Notes under the pieces: generated by a model
Database searches by the model: none
What the model was told of the DNA's origin: nothing
Seen by the model: the letters and a program-made list of their open reading frames with translations, nothing else
Origin: an uncultured Taibaiella sp.
Lineage (GTDB): Bacteria > Bacteroidota > Bacteroidia > Chitinophagales > Chitinophagaceae
Length of the DNA: 5,904 bases
Assembly (NCBI GenBank): GCA_937871155.1
Contig: CALMXV010000481.1
Coordinates: 1-5,904, forward strand
Direction: 5' to 3'
Translations under genes and position numbers: made by a program
Part shown: positions 1 to 5,904 of the stretch, piece by piece
Numbering within the stretch: position 1 is the first letter of the stretch
Layout of the letters: each line of letters begins with the position of its first letter

Positions 1-1101
1 AAAGACGATTCAGGAATTTATTATAGTGCCATAGATGCCGATAGCGAAGGGATAGAAGGTAAATTTTATACTTGGAGTTGGCAGGAATTGAAAACATTGT
101 TCACCGCTTCACAACTTGAATTTGCTACTACCTATTTTGGAGTGAAAAATGAAGGTAATTGGGAGGATACGAATATTCTGCTTCATGCAGCTTCAATGGA
201 AGAAATGGCTGAAAAATTTCAGCTTACTGAAGAAGAAGTGTCTGAAAAAATTGAGGAACTAAAGAATATTTTATTGCAAAGAAGAGCACAACGAGTACGC
301 CCTTTAACAGATGATAAATGCCTTTTGTCTTGGAACGCTTTGATGAATATAGCATGGGTGGATGCATCAATTGCTTTAGATAAACCCGCTTATCTGCAAA
401 AGGCAATAGTACACATGGATGAACTATTAACGAATTATGAGCTAGATGAAAAATTATTTAGAGTTTATAAGGACGGGAAAGCAAGGATAGAAGCCACTTT
501 AGAAGACTATGCTTTTTTAATCCAATCATTAATTCATTTAAGTAGTGCCAGTGGAAATCATTTTTATCTCCGTAAAGCAACGACCTATTGTACTTTAGTA
601 GAAGCTGATTTTTTGCAAGAAAATGGAGTGATGTTTTACTTTACCTCCCATCATCAAACACATATTCCCGTAAGGAAAATTGAATTACATGATGGCGCTG
701 TTCCTTCCTCAAATGCATATATGGCGCACAACTTAATGATGCTTGGCATTTGTATGGGAAATAATAATTGGATAGAGCAAGCCCATCAAATGTTACAGCA
801 ACTTTTTTTGGCGGCAACAAAGCAAAGTCTTTCATTTGCCTATTGGTGTGTCCTCATGCAACGAACACACTATGTTTGGAAAATAACGTTACTACGAGAG
901 GATAAAATGGAAGTGTTCAAGTCGAAGTTTAGAGAAAAAATATGCCCACATGTATTGATATTAGTAGCTTCCCCAAATACCTTTGAAATTCCTTTGCTTC
1001 ATAACAAGGATTTTTCAAATGGAAATTCTATATTTGTTTGCTCTGAAGAAATGTGTTATCCTCCTACTAATGATATTTCTAAAGCGATTAATTTTTTATA
1101 A
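1..1101 (+). CDS. YyaL/SSP411-family thioredoxin-domain protein, C-terminal part (5' truncated by window)
   Basis: The reading frame is open from the first base, so this is the 3' part of a longer gene; 366 residues are visible of a family usually near 680. The missing N-terminal part should hold the thioredoxin-like DUF255 domain. What remains matches the (alpha/alpha)-barrel half seen in YyaL and human SPATA20/SSP411. Visible hallmarks, in window residues, are SAIDADSEGIEGKFYTW (9-25), GNWEDTNIL (52-60), RPLTDDK (100-106) followed by SWNALM (110-115), LEDYAFLIQSLI (167-178), DGAVPSSNA (231-239) and a paired-cysteine end, VCSEEMCYPP (346-355). The biochemical role of this family is not well settled; the helical half resembles N-acylglucosamine 2-epimerase/glycosidase folds. 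A TTG at 88 could be mistaken for a start, but the family motif at 9-25 lies upstream of it. No functional link to the downstream secretion genes is evident from the sequence. Confidence 0.9.
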   Translation, partial: KDDSGIYYSAIDADSEGIEGKFYTWSWQELKTLFTASQLEFATTYFGVKNEGNWEDTNILLHAASMEEMAEKFQLTEEEVSEKIEELKNILLQRRAQRVRPLTDDKCLLSWNALMNIAWVDASIALDKPAYLQKAIVHMDELLTNYELDEKLFRVYKDGKARIEATLEDYAFLIQSLIHLSSASGNHFYLRKATTYCTLVEADFLQENGVMFYFTSHHQTHIPVRKIELHDGAVPSSNAYMAHNLMMLGICMGNNNWIEQAHQMLQQLFLAATKQSLSFAYWCVLMQRTHYVWKITLLREDKMEVFKSKFREKICPHVLILVASPNTFEIPLLHNKDFSNGNSIFVCSEEMCYPPTNDISKAINFL

Positions 1102-1151
1102 TGAAATTGAGATAATAAAGGAGATAATGAAGAATCAACAAAACATTTTTT

Positions 1152-1185
1152 TTTAAAGACTTGCATTTTTCGAAAAATCTTTAAA
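1152..1185. repeat. Nested inverted repeat in the gldK leader
   Basis: Two perfect 8-base arms, TTTAAAGA at 1152-1159 and TCTTTAAA at 1178-1185, flank an 18-base interval. Inside lies a perfect 14-base palindrome, ATTTTTCGAAAAAT, at 1165-1178, which shares base 1178 with the outer right arm. The two foldings are therefore almost independent, and both are AT-rich. It could be an operator for a dimeric regulator, a weak RNA hairpin, or a chance result of A/T runs. The geometry is directly visible; any function is inference. Confidence 0.45.
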
Positions 1186-1190
1186 TATTG
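1161..1190 (+). promoter_or_regulatory. Weak candidate promoter for the gldKLMN operon
   Basis: TTG at 1161-1163 lies 18 bases before TAAATATTG (1182-1190), which partly resembles the Bacteroidota housekeeping pattern TTG-N(about 19)-TAnnTTTG. The -7 element is imperfect: four of six fixed bases match and one base is inserted relative to consensus. The pair overlaps the inverted repeat, so a regulator bound there would block it. Start-site mapping could equally favour the TACCTTTA element at 1232-1239. Confidence 0.2.
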
Positions 1191-1278
1191 TGTGCGGTTT
1201 ATTGAAACAGTGTGTTAAAAAACCAAAATTTTACCTTTATTTGCCTAATTGCAAAAACAAAACAATAACAAACAAAGT

Positions 1279-2538
1279 ATGAGACAACTTACCCTGAAAA
1301 TTTCTGCTTTCGCTTTTTTAGCATTAGCTGCAAGTTGTGGAAGTTCGGGAACAGGTGGACAACTAGTGGGTGCTAATAATACACTCAACTATAAGGCTCC
1401 AGTTCCTCTAGGTATGGTAGCAATCCCTCCCGGAATATTAAAGATGGGAGCAAGCGATGAAGATGTTCGTGGCAGAAATGACGCCTTGTTGCGTACGGTT
1501 CAGATGTCAGGATACTATATGGATGCAACTGAAATTTCCAATGCGGAATATCGTCAATTTACTAATGGTGTACGCGATTCAATTGCACATACAGTATTAG
1601 GTGATTTTATTGAAGACGAAAACGGCAACCAAAGAATTGATTATAGAAAGAAAATCAATTATAGCAATCCTGATGTACAAGATCAATTAATGGGTCTTTA
1701 TCTAGATGCTACTCAATCAGGTTGGGGTAAAAAGATTTTTGATAACTCTAAGTTAGTGTATCATTATGAAACTTTTGATTATGCAGCTTCAGTAGCTAAT
1801 CCTAATCAACCTCAATCAAACTATATCCGTAAAACAGATATAAATATTTATCCGGATACAGCTGTTTGGATGCGTCAATTCAATTATTCATATAACGAAC
1901 CTATTGCTCTTCAATACAACTGGTTCCCGGCATTCAACAATTATCCTGTTGTAGGGGTAAATTATTTCCAAGCCGAAGCATTCTGTAATTGGCGTACCAA
2001 TCTTTGGAAAGCTGATAGAGAAAAAAATAAGCTTTACTTTGAAGGTCAATTCCGTTTACCAAACGAAATGGAATGGGAGTGGGCAGCTCGCGGAGGACGT
2101 AATGAATCTCCATTCCCTTGGGGCGGTCCTTATGTAGTAAACAAAAAAGGATGTTACTTAGCTAACTTCAAACCTCAACGTGGTAACTATGCTGCTGACG
2201 GTGGCCTTTATACAGTACCTGTAGATAGATATTGGCCTAACGATTATGGATTGTATAACATGTCTGGAAACGTAAGCGAATGGACCGCTACAAACTATGG
2301 TGGAACCAACTACCAAAATGTTGCAGATATTAATCCGAATATTAAAACAGAACTCCGTGAAAATGATCCTCGTTGGTTACGTCGTAAAGTAATCCGTGGT
2401 GGAAGCTGGAGAGATGTTCAATATTATATTCAAGTAGGAACAAGAGATTGGGAAGAAGCAGATACCGCTAAATCTTATATCGGATTCCGTTGCGTGTACA
2501 CTGAAATCTACCCTGGCATTACAGGTAACAACAAATAA
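1279..2538 (+). CDS. gldK: GldK, T9SS outer-membrane-associated ring lipoprotein
   Basis: The product is a 419-residue lipoprotein. With GldN (PorK/PorN in Porphyromonas) this family forms the periplasmic ring under the outer membrane that couples the GldLM motor to the T9SS translocon. The ATG at 1279 is chosen because it directly precedes a lipoprotein signal: a Lys at 7, a hydrophobic stretch 8-18 and lipobox LAASC ending at Cys20. An in-frame TTG at 1249 would add ten polar residues before the signal. The mature part is FGE-sulfatase-like (about 46-407): MVAIPPG (46-52), FRLPNEMEWEWAARGG (258-273), NMSGNVSEW (327-335), RGGSWRD (373-379) and GFRC (402-405). A family-specific insertion occupies roughly 100-215. 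The cysteines of true formylglycine-generating enzymes after RGGSW are replaced by Asp and Ile, fitting a structural role. By memory it is somewhat shorter than Flavobacterium GldK (about 464). It is followed after 49 bases by gldL. Confidence 0.95.
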   Translation: MRQLTLKISAFAFLALAASCGSSGTGGQLVGANNTLNYKAPVPLGMVAIPPGILKMGASDEDVRGRNDALLRTVQMSGYYMDATEISNAEYRQFTNGVRDSIAHTVLGDFIEDENGNQRIDYRKKINYSNPDVQDQLMGLYLDATQSGWGKKIFDNSKLVYHYETFDYAASVANPNQPQSNYIRKTDINIYPDTAVWMRQFNYSYNEPIALQYNWFPAFNNYPVVGVNYFQAEAFCNWRTNLWKADREKNKLYFEGQFRLPNEMEWEWAARGGRNESPFPWGGPYVVNKKGCYLANFKPQRGNYAADGGLYTVPVDRYWPNDYGLYNMSGNVSEWTATNYGGTNYQNVADINPNIKTELRENDPRWLRRKVIRGGSWRDVQYYIQVGTRDWEEADTAKSYIGFRCVYTEIYPGITGNNK

Positions 2539-2587
2539 ATTTATTAAACAAAAACAAACATTCTAACAATCATATTTAATATCCATC
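2539..2587 (+). promoter_or_regulatory. A-rich translation leader of gldL
   Basis: The 49-base spacer between gldK and gldL has no purine Shine-Dalgarno run but contains AAACAAAAACAAACA at 2546-2560, similar in texture to the A/C-rich segment ahead of gldK (1252-1277). Bacteroidota starts commonly rely on A-rich, weakly structured leaders. No hairpin or terminator is visible, supporting read-through from gldK. Confidence 0.4.
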
Positions 2588-3403
2588 ATGAACTCAATAT
2601 TGCTTTTTTTCGAAACAACACAAGGTAAATACATAAAAAACCTAATTATCGGTATGGGTGCTGCCATAGTACTTATTGGAGCCTTAGCGAAGATTCAACA
2701 CTGGTCTTGGGCAGGTCCAGCCTTGACGATAGGTATGTGTACAGAAGCCTTCATTTTTGCTTTATTAGGAATTATTCCTCCTCATAAAGATTACTATTGG
2801 GAACGTTATTATCCTAATTTGGACGAAAATCCACACGTAGAAGCTTATAGAAAAGGGAATAAAGGTCAAGCAAAATTAGCAGGTTCAGCATCTAAGTCAT
2901 TAGATCAAATGTTGGAAGATGCAAACATCACTCCTGCAAACCTTAGCAAACTAAACGATAACTTCCAGAAATTTGGTAATGTTGTAAGTCAAGTAAAAGA
3001 TATTACTGAAGTAACATCTGCTACTAATGCTTATTCACAAAGTGCACGTGAGGCTGCAAATGCTTTAGGAGAAATGAAAGGCACATTCCAAGGTGCTGCT
3101 ACAACAATGAATGCTTTTAATGTTGCCGCAGATGATACCATGAAATTCCATCAACAAGTGCAAGTGTTATCTAAAAACTTAGGTTCTCTGAATCAGATTT
3201 ATGAAGTAGAACTTCAAGATGCAAACAACCACTTGAAAGCAATGAACAAATTCTACAGCAATTTAGTTTCTGCATCAGATGCAATGGCTTCAAGTGCGAC
3301 CGATGCTCAATCAGCAAAAGAACAAATTTCTATGTTGTCCAATAACTTGACTAAGCTCAACCAAATTTATGGTAACATGCTTTCTGCAATGCAAGGAAGA
3401 TAA
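2588..3403 (+). CDS. gldL: GldL, inner-membrane motor protein of the T9SS/gliding machinery
   Basis: The product is a 271-residue inner-membrane protein that, in this family, assembles as about five copies around the GldM transmembrane helices and converts proton flow into rotation. Two transmembrane helices are visible at about 18-36 and 44-63, followed by IIPPHKDYYWERYYP (62-76), a typical GldL junction. Charged residues linked to motor function are present: Lys35 and His38 at the end of helix 1 and Glu53 within helix 2. The position corresponding to Flavobacterium Tyr13 appears to be Ile21. The cytoplasmic part from about 100 is helical and rich in Ala, Asn, Gln and Ser with no Pro after 116, suggesting a coiled coil; it holds a repeated segment at 193-205 and 249-261. 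The protein is longer than the roughly 215 residues I recall for F. johnsoniae, the excess being in this tail. The ATG at 2588 follows an A-rich leader. Confidence 0.95.
   Translation: MNSILLFFETTQGKYIKNLIIGMGAAIVLIGALAKIQHWSWAGPALTIGMCTEAFIFALLGIIPPHKDYYWERYYPNLDENPHVEAYRKGNKGQAKLAGSASKSLDQMLEDANITPANLSKLNDNFQKFGNVVSQVKDITEVTSATNAYSQSAREAANALGEMKGTFQGAATTMNAFNVAADDTMKFHQQVQVLSKNLGSLNQIYEVELQDANNHLKAMNKFYSNLVSASDAMASSATDAQSAKEQISMLSNNLTKLNQIYGNMLSAMQGR
3164..3370 (+). repeat. Diverged internal repeat in the GldL coiled-coil tail
   Basis: At protein level VLSKNLGSLNQIY (GldL residues 193-205, bases 3164-3202) recurs as MLSNNLTKLNQIY (249-261, bases 3332-3370). The offset is 56 residues, exactly eight heptads, so both copies keep the same coiled-coil register. 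The DNA has diverged through many synonymous changes, so the copy is old and held at protein level. Similar motifs may be general in long GldL proteins. Confidence 0.6.
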
Positions 3404-3465
3404 TTGCTAGTCAAAATTAATAGAACGAAGAGAATAATTATATAAACTAAAATAAATACACTAGG

Positions 3466-5031
3466 ATGTCTCTACCTAAAGAGCCTCGGCAGTTGATGAT
3501 TAACTTGATGTATTTAGTGCTTACAGCAATGCTTGCGCTAAACGTTTCATCAGAAATTCTACATGCCTTTAAGACAATCAATCAAAGTATCAGTTCATCG
3601 AATGTATCCATTCAAGATAAAAACCAACGGATTTATGATGGTTTACAGAAGTTAGCTGAGGACAATGTAAAAGGTGAAAAGGCGAAGCCATATTACGACA
3701 AAGCAATGCAAGCAAAGCAGGCTTCTCAAGAATTGGTGGACTACCTTGAAACTTGGAAAACCAGAATTATTGATGCAACTGGAGGTTATGAAGTTGTAGA
3801 TAACGGTAAAAAAGAAATCAAAGGACAAAGTGATATCGATGCCTCAACTCGTTTGTTAGTAGATGGCAAAGGAGGGGATACAGTAATGCAAAAAATCACA
3901 GACCTTAGAAATATGCTTTTAACTTTGGTGAATCCAAATGCTAAAGAAGATATAGCTAAACAAATGCCTTTAAGTATTGCTGATGTTGAGAAAAACGACA
4001 ATAACCCTAGTGGTGATTGGAAAGTTGCTTATTTCTTCAACATGCCTACTGTGGCGGTTATTACTTTGATGTCTAAATTTCAGAATGACATTAGAAATAG
4101 TGAAGCTATGGTAGTAAATCAGTTGATAAGTGAAGCAGGTTCTGAAGACATTAAATTTGATGAAATCAAAGCAATAGCTGTAGCTGAAAATAATTATGCA
4201 TTAGCAGGGCAAACTGTAAAAGCAAATATCTTATTAGCTGCTTATAACAAACAAGCAAATCCATCAGTTTCTAGTAGTAGCGGTCGAGTTACTAAAGTTG
4301 AAAATGGTGTTGCGTATTGGGAAACTGTAGCTTCTGGCGTAGGGCTTCAAACTGTAAAAGGTACCGTTAGTGTCAATTTAGGTGGTGGTCGTACAGAATC
4401 ACGCCCTTATGAATTCCAATATATGGTAGGTTCTACTGGGGCTTCTATACAGTTAGACAAAATGAACGTATTTTATATTGGTGTTCCTAACCCAATAACA
4501 GTAAGTGCTGCCGGATATTCTATTGAAGATATCTCAGTATCAATTCCTGGTGCTACTGTTACACCAAAGGATAAAGGTCATTATGAAGTAGTAGTATCAA
4601 CTCCTGGTAAAATCACAGCCTCTATAATGGCTAAAACACCACAAGGAAGTAAGTCAGTAAGCACAATGGAGATTCGTGTAAAGCAAATACCTGATCCAGT
4701 TGCTCGTGTTGGTGGAAAATCTGGTGGAGTAATGTCAGCCTCAATGTTCCGCGCACAAGATGGTATAGTTGCTGCACTTGATCAATTTGATTTTGATGCC
4801 AAATTTCAGGTGAAAAGTTATGAAATGAGTTGGTTACCTAAAAGAGGAGAATATCAAACAGTCGGTGTTATTAATTCACCGTATTTTGAAAGAAGCGGTA
4901 ATGCATTGATTAAAGCCTATATGCCAAACGCTAAGATCGGAGATAAAATTTTTATTGAAAATATTAAAGCACAAGGACCTGACGGAAGAACTCGTTCGTT
5001 AAGTTCTACTATAGTACTAACCTTAAATTAA
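3466..5031 (+). CDS. gldM: GldM, periplasm-spanning motor shaft of the T9SS
   Basis: The product is 521 residues, close to the roughly 515 of F. johnsoniae GldM and P. gingivalis PorM. The family has a short cytoplasmic start, one transmembrane helix inside the GldL ring, and a long dimeric periplasmic shaft reaching the GldK/GldN ring. Here the start PKEPRQLMINLMYLVL contains Arg8, equivalent to the conserved Arg9 of F. johnsoniae, and the helix spans about 11-29. Approximate domains follow known structures: helical D1 (40-225), then beta-rich D2 (226-322), D3 (325-406) and D4 (407-521). D4 opens with IPDPVARVGGKSGG (408-421) and includes FDFDAKFQV (441-449), both typical of the GldM C-terminal domain. 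The ATG at 3466 puts Arg8 at the expected distance. Spacers are 62 bases from gldL and 27 to gldN, with no terminator. No truncation or frameshift is visible. Confidence 0.96.
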   Translation: MSLPKEPRQLMINLMYLVLTAMLALNVSSEILHAFKTINQSISSSNVSIQDKNQRIYDGLQKLAEDNVKGEKAKPYYDKAMQAKQASQELVDYLETWKTRIIDATGGYEVVDNGKKEIKGQSDIDASTRLLVDGKGGDTVMQKITDLRNMLLTLVNPNAKEDIAKQMPLSIADVEKNDNNPSGDWKVAYFFNMPTVAVITLMSKFQNDIRNSEAMVVNQLISEAGSEDIKFDEIKAIAVAENNYALAGQTVKANILLAAYNKQANPSVSSSSGRVTKVENGVAYWETVASGVGLQTVKGTVSVNLGGGRTESRPYEFQYMVGSTGASIQLDKMNVFYIGVPNPITVSAAGYSIEDISVSIPGATVTPKDKGHYEVVVSTPGKITASIMAKTPQGSKSVSTMEIRVKQIPDPVARVGGKSGGVMSASMFRAQDGIVAALDQFDFDAKFQVKSYEMSWLPKRGEYQTVGVINSPYFERSGNALIKAYMPNAKIGDKIFIENIKAQGPDGRTRSLSSTIVLTLN

Positions 5032-5058
5032 TTAACTTAGCAAATCAGCCTAAGGATT

Positions 5059-5904
5059 ATGAATATCAAGAAAGCAACCAAATTAAGCATTGCAGCGTTG
5101 TCTATGATGATTGCATTTAGCAATCAAGCAAATGCTCAAAACGTAATGGATCAACCAGTACAAAGTGCTGCAGACGAAGCTGTTAAAAAAGGATGGACTT
5201 CATCTTTAGTTCCTGATGGTGTATATGATCGTATTGCACATATTAGTCGTCCAATGGAGTGGCAGCCAATTCGTGAAGCTGATGTAATGTGGAAAAAACG
5301 CGTTTGGCGTGAAATCGATACTCGTCAAAAACAAAACGTTGCATTCCGTTATCCTGGTGACGAATTTACTGGTGGTGGTATGTTCATTGAAATTTTACTA
5401 GATGCACTTAAAAAGGGTAAAATAAAAGCATACGCTGTTTCAGATGATCGTTTTACTACTGCTTTGAGCAAAGAACAAATCATAGAAATGACACAAGGAA
5501 CTGTTGATAGTACACCAGTTGAAGATCCAGTGACCGGTGAAACAATTATAAAGGTTACTCGTAAAGATTTCAATCCGGATTTGATTACAAAATTCCGTTT
5601 GAAAGAAGACGTAATCTTTGATCGTAATCTAGGTAGGATGGTTACTCGTATCGTTGGCTTAGCACCAATTCGTGATATCTATGAAGAAGACGGAACCTAT
5701 CGTGCATCTGCCTCTATGTTTTGGCTATACTATCCTGAAATTCGAGAATTGTTAGCTCAATATGAAGTGTTTAATCCTCAGAATGATATAGCTCGTATGA
5801 ATTGGGATGAATTTTTTGAAAATAGATTTTTCTCAAGTTATATCATTAAGGTAAGTAACCCATTTGATAACTCATTTAGAGATATGAACCTTAATGACCT
5901 TGAT
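5059..5904 (+). CDS. gldN: GldN, periplasmic T9SS ring protein (3' truncated by window)
   Basis: The frame opens at the ATG at 5059 and stays open to the last base, giving 282 residues without a stop; the C-terminus lies beyond the window. The N-terminus is a type I signal peptide: Lys4, Lys5 and Lys8, a hydrophobic core at 9-20, and a likely signal peptidase site ANA-QN after residue 26. The mature part carries sequence typical of GldN/PorN, including SRPMEWQPIREADVMWKKRV (63-82), a VWREIDTRQKQN stretch directly after, FRYPGDEF and a later VTRIVGLAPIRDIYEE. In the family GldN binds GldK to form the outer-membrane-associated ring and contacts the GldM tip. Its place directly after gldM is the standard gldKLMN order. 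AAGGA at 5052-5056 looks like a Shine-Dalgarno element but sits only two bases from the ATG, so it is unlikely to be functional. Confidence 0.95.
   Translation, partial: MNIKKATKLSIAALSMMIAFSNQANAQNVMDQPVQSAADEAVKKGWTSSLVPDGVYDRIAHISRPMEWQPIREADVMWKKRVWREIDTRQKQNVAFRYPGDEFTGGGMFIEILLDALKKGKIKAYAVSDDRFTTALSKEQIIEMTQGTVDSTPVEDPVTGETIIKVTRKDFNPDLITKFRLKEDVIFDRNLGRMVTRIVGLAPIRDIYEEDGTYRASASMFWLYYPEIRELLAQYEVFNPQNDIARMNWDEFFENRFFSSYIIKVSNPFDNSFRDMNLNDLD

Larger units (their letters stand above)
1102..1278 (+). other. Intergenic region ahead of gldK, probable operon leader
   Basis: This 177-base gap is the longest non-coding stretch in the window. It contains a run of nine T at 1146-1154 with no convincing GC-rich hairpin before it, so a classical terminator for the upstream gene cannot be supported. 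It also contains the nested inverted repeat listed separately and a very A-rich segment at 1252-1277 just before the gldK ATG. TACCTTTA at 1232-1239 matches five of the six fixed bases of the Bacteroidota -7 element TAnnTTTG and would give a leader of about 35 bases, but I see no TTG at the expected distance upstream (the nearest, at 1202-1204, is 27 bases away). That the gldKLMN transcript starts in this gap is inferred from layout. Confidence 0.5.

Noticed and set aside
88..90. TTG as the start of the first gene
   Set aside because: The frame is open from base 1 and the conserved DADSEG-EGKFY motif of the YyaL family lies before this codon, so it is internal to a truncated gene.
224..406. 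Minus-strand frame of 60 codons
   Set aside because: It lies wholly inside the well-supported YyaL-type gene on the other strand, and its translation resembles nothing I recognise.
641..835. Minus-strand frame of 64 codons
   Set aside because: It is a shadow of the YyaL-type coding region with no recognisable domain or leader of its own.
1146..1154. Nine-T run as a rho-independent terminator for the YyaL-type gene
   Set aside because: No stable stem precedes it; the upstream 40 bases are A/G-rich and do not pair.
1249..1278. Earlier TTG start for gldK adding ten residues
   Set aside because: It would put a polar Gln/Asn/Lys stretch ahead of an otherwise well-formed lipoprotein signal; the ATG at 1279 begins that signal directly.
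1102..1278. tRNA, small RNA gene, riboswitch, CRISPR or mobile element remnants
   Set aside because: No cloverleaf, spaced direct repeats, transposase frame or terminal inverted repeats were seen in this gap or elsewhere in the window.
1249..2538. Sulfatase-modifying (FGE) enzyme function for the gldK product
   Set aside because: The catalytic cysteines are absent and the genomic context is gldLMN, so GldK is the better call.
3786..4001. Minus-strand frame of 71 codons
   Set aside because: It sits opposite gldM codons and has no features of a real protein beyond chance hydrophobic stretches.
5349..5573. Minus-strand frame of 74 codons
   Set aside because: It is opposite gldN, whose forward frame encodes clear GldN family sequence.

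Overview
The window reads as AT-rich DNA from a Bacteroidota bacterium. The main evidence is a complete gldK-gldL-gldM run followed by the start of gldN, which together encode the trans-envelope core and motor of the type IX secretion system (T9SS, also called the Por system) and, in gliding species, the gliding machinery. These genes are confined to Bacteroidota and close relatives. The translation starts fit this too: they lie behind A-rich leaders rather than well-placed Shine-Dalgarno sites. The wording of GldM and GldL, plus the extended GldL tail, seems closer to Chitinophaga/Sphingobacteria-type bacteria than to Flavobacterium, but that finer placement is only an impression.

Layout, all on the plus strand. 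1-1101: the C-terminal half of a YyaL/SSP411-type protein (thioredoxin-like DUF255 plus an alpha-barrel glycosidase-like domain), whose 5' part lies outside the window. 1102-1278: the only substantial intergenic gap, holding a 9-T run, a nested inverted repeat and weak promoter-like matches; the gldKLMN transcript probably starts here. 1279-2538: gldK, a lipoprotein with a formylglycine-generating-enzyme (FGE)-like fold. 2588-3403: gldL, a two-helix inner-membrane protein with a long coiled-coil tail. 3466-5031: gldM, a single-pass protein with a large periplasmic part. 5059-5904: gldN, a secreted periplasmic protein cut by the window end.

How the genes work together, from knowledge of the family: GldL and GldM form the proton-motive-force-driven rotary motor in the inner membrane. 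GldM projects across the periplasm and contacts the GldK/GldN ring under the outer membrane. This drives secretion of proteins with T9SS C-terminal signals and, in gliding species, movement of surface adhesins. The spacers of 49, 62 and 27 bases show no terminator-like hairpin, so a single transcript is likely.

I see no undescribed system here. The points worth a second look are: an apparent substitution of one motor-associated residue in GldL, replacement of both FGE catalytic cysteines in GldK, a heptad-phased internal repeat in GldL, the nested inverted repeat ahead of gldK, and the presence of yyaL where gldJ or porP often sits.
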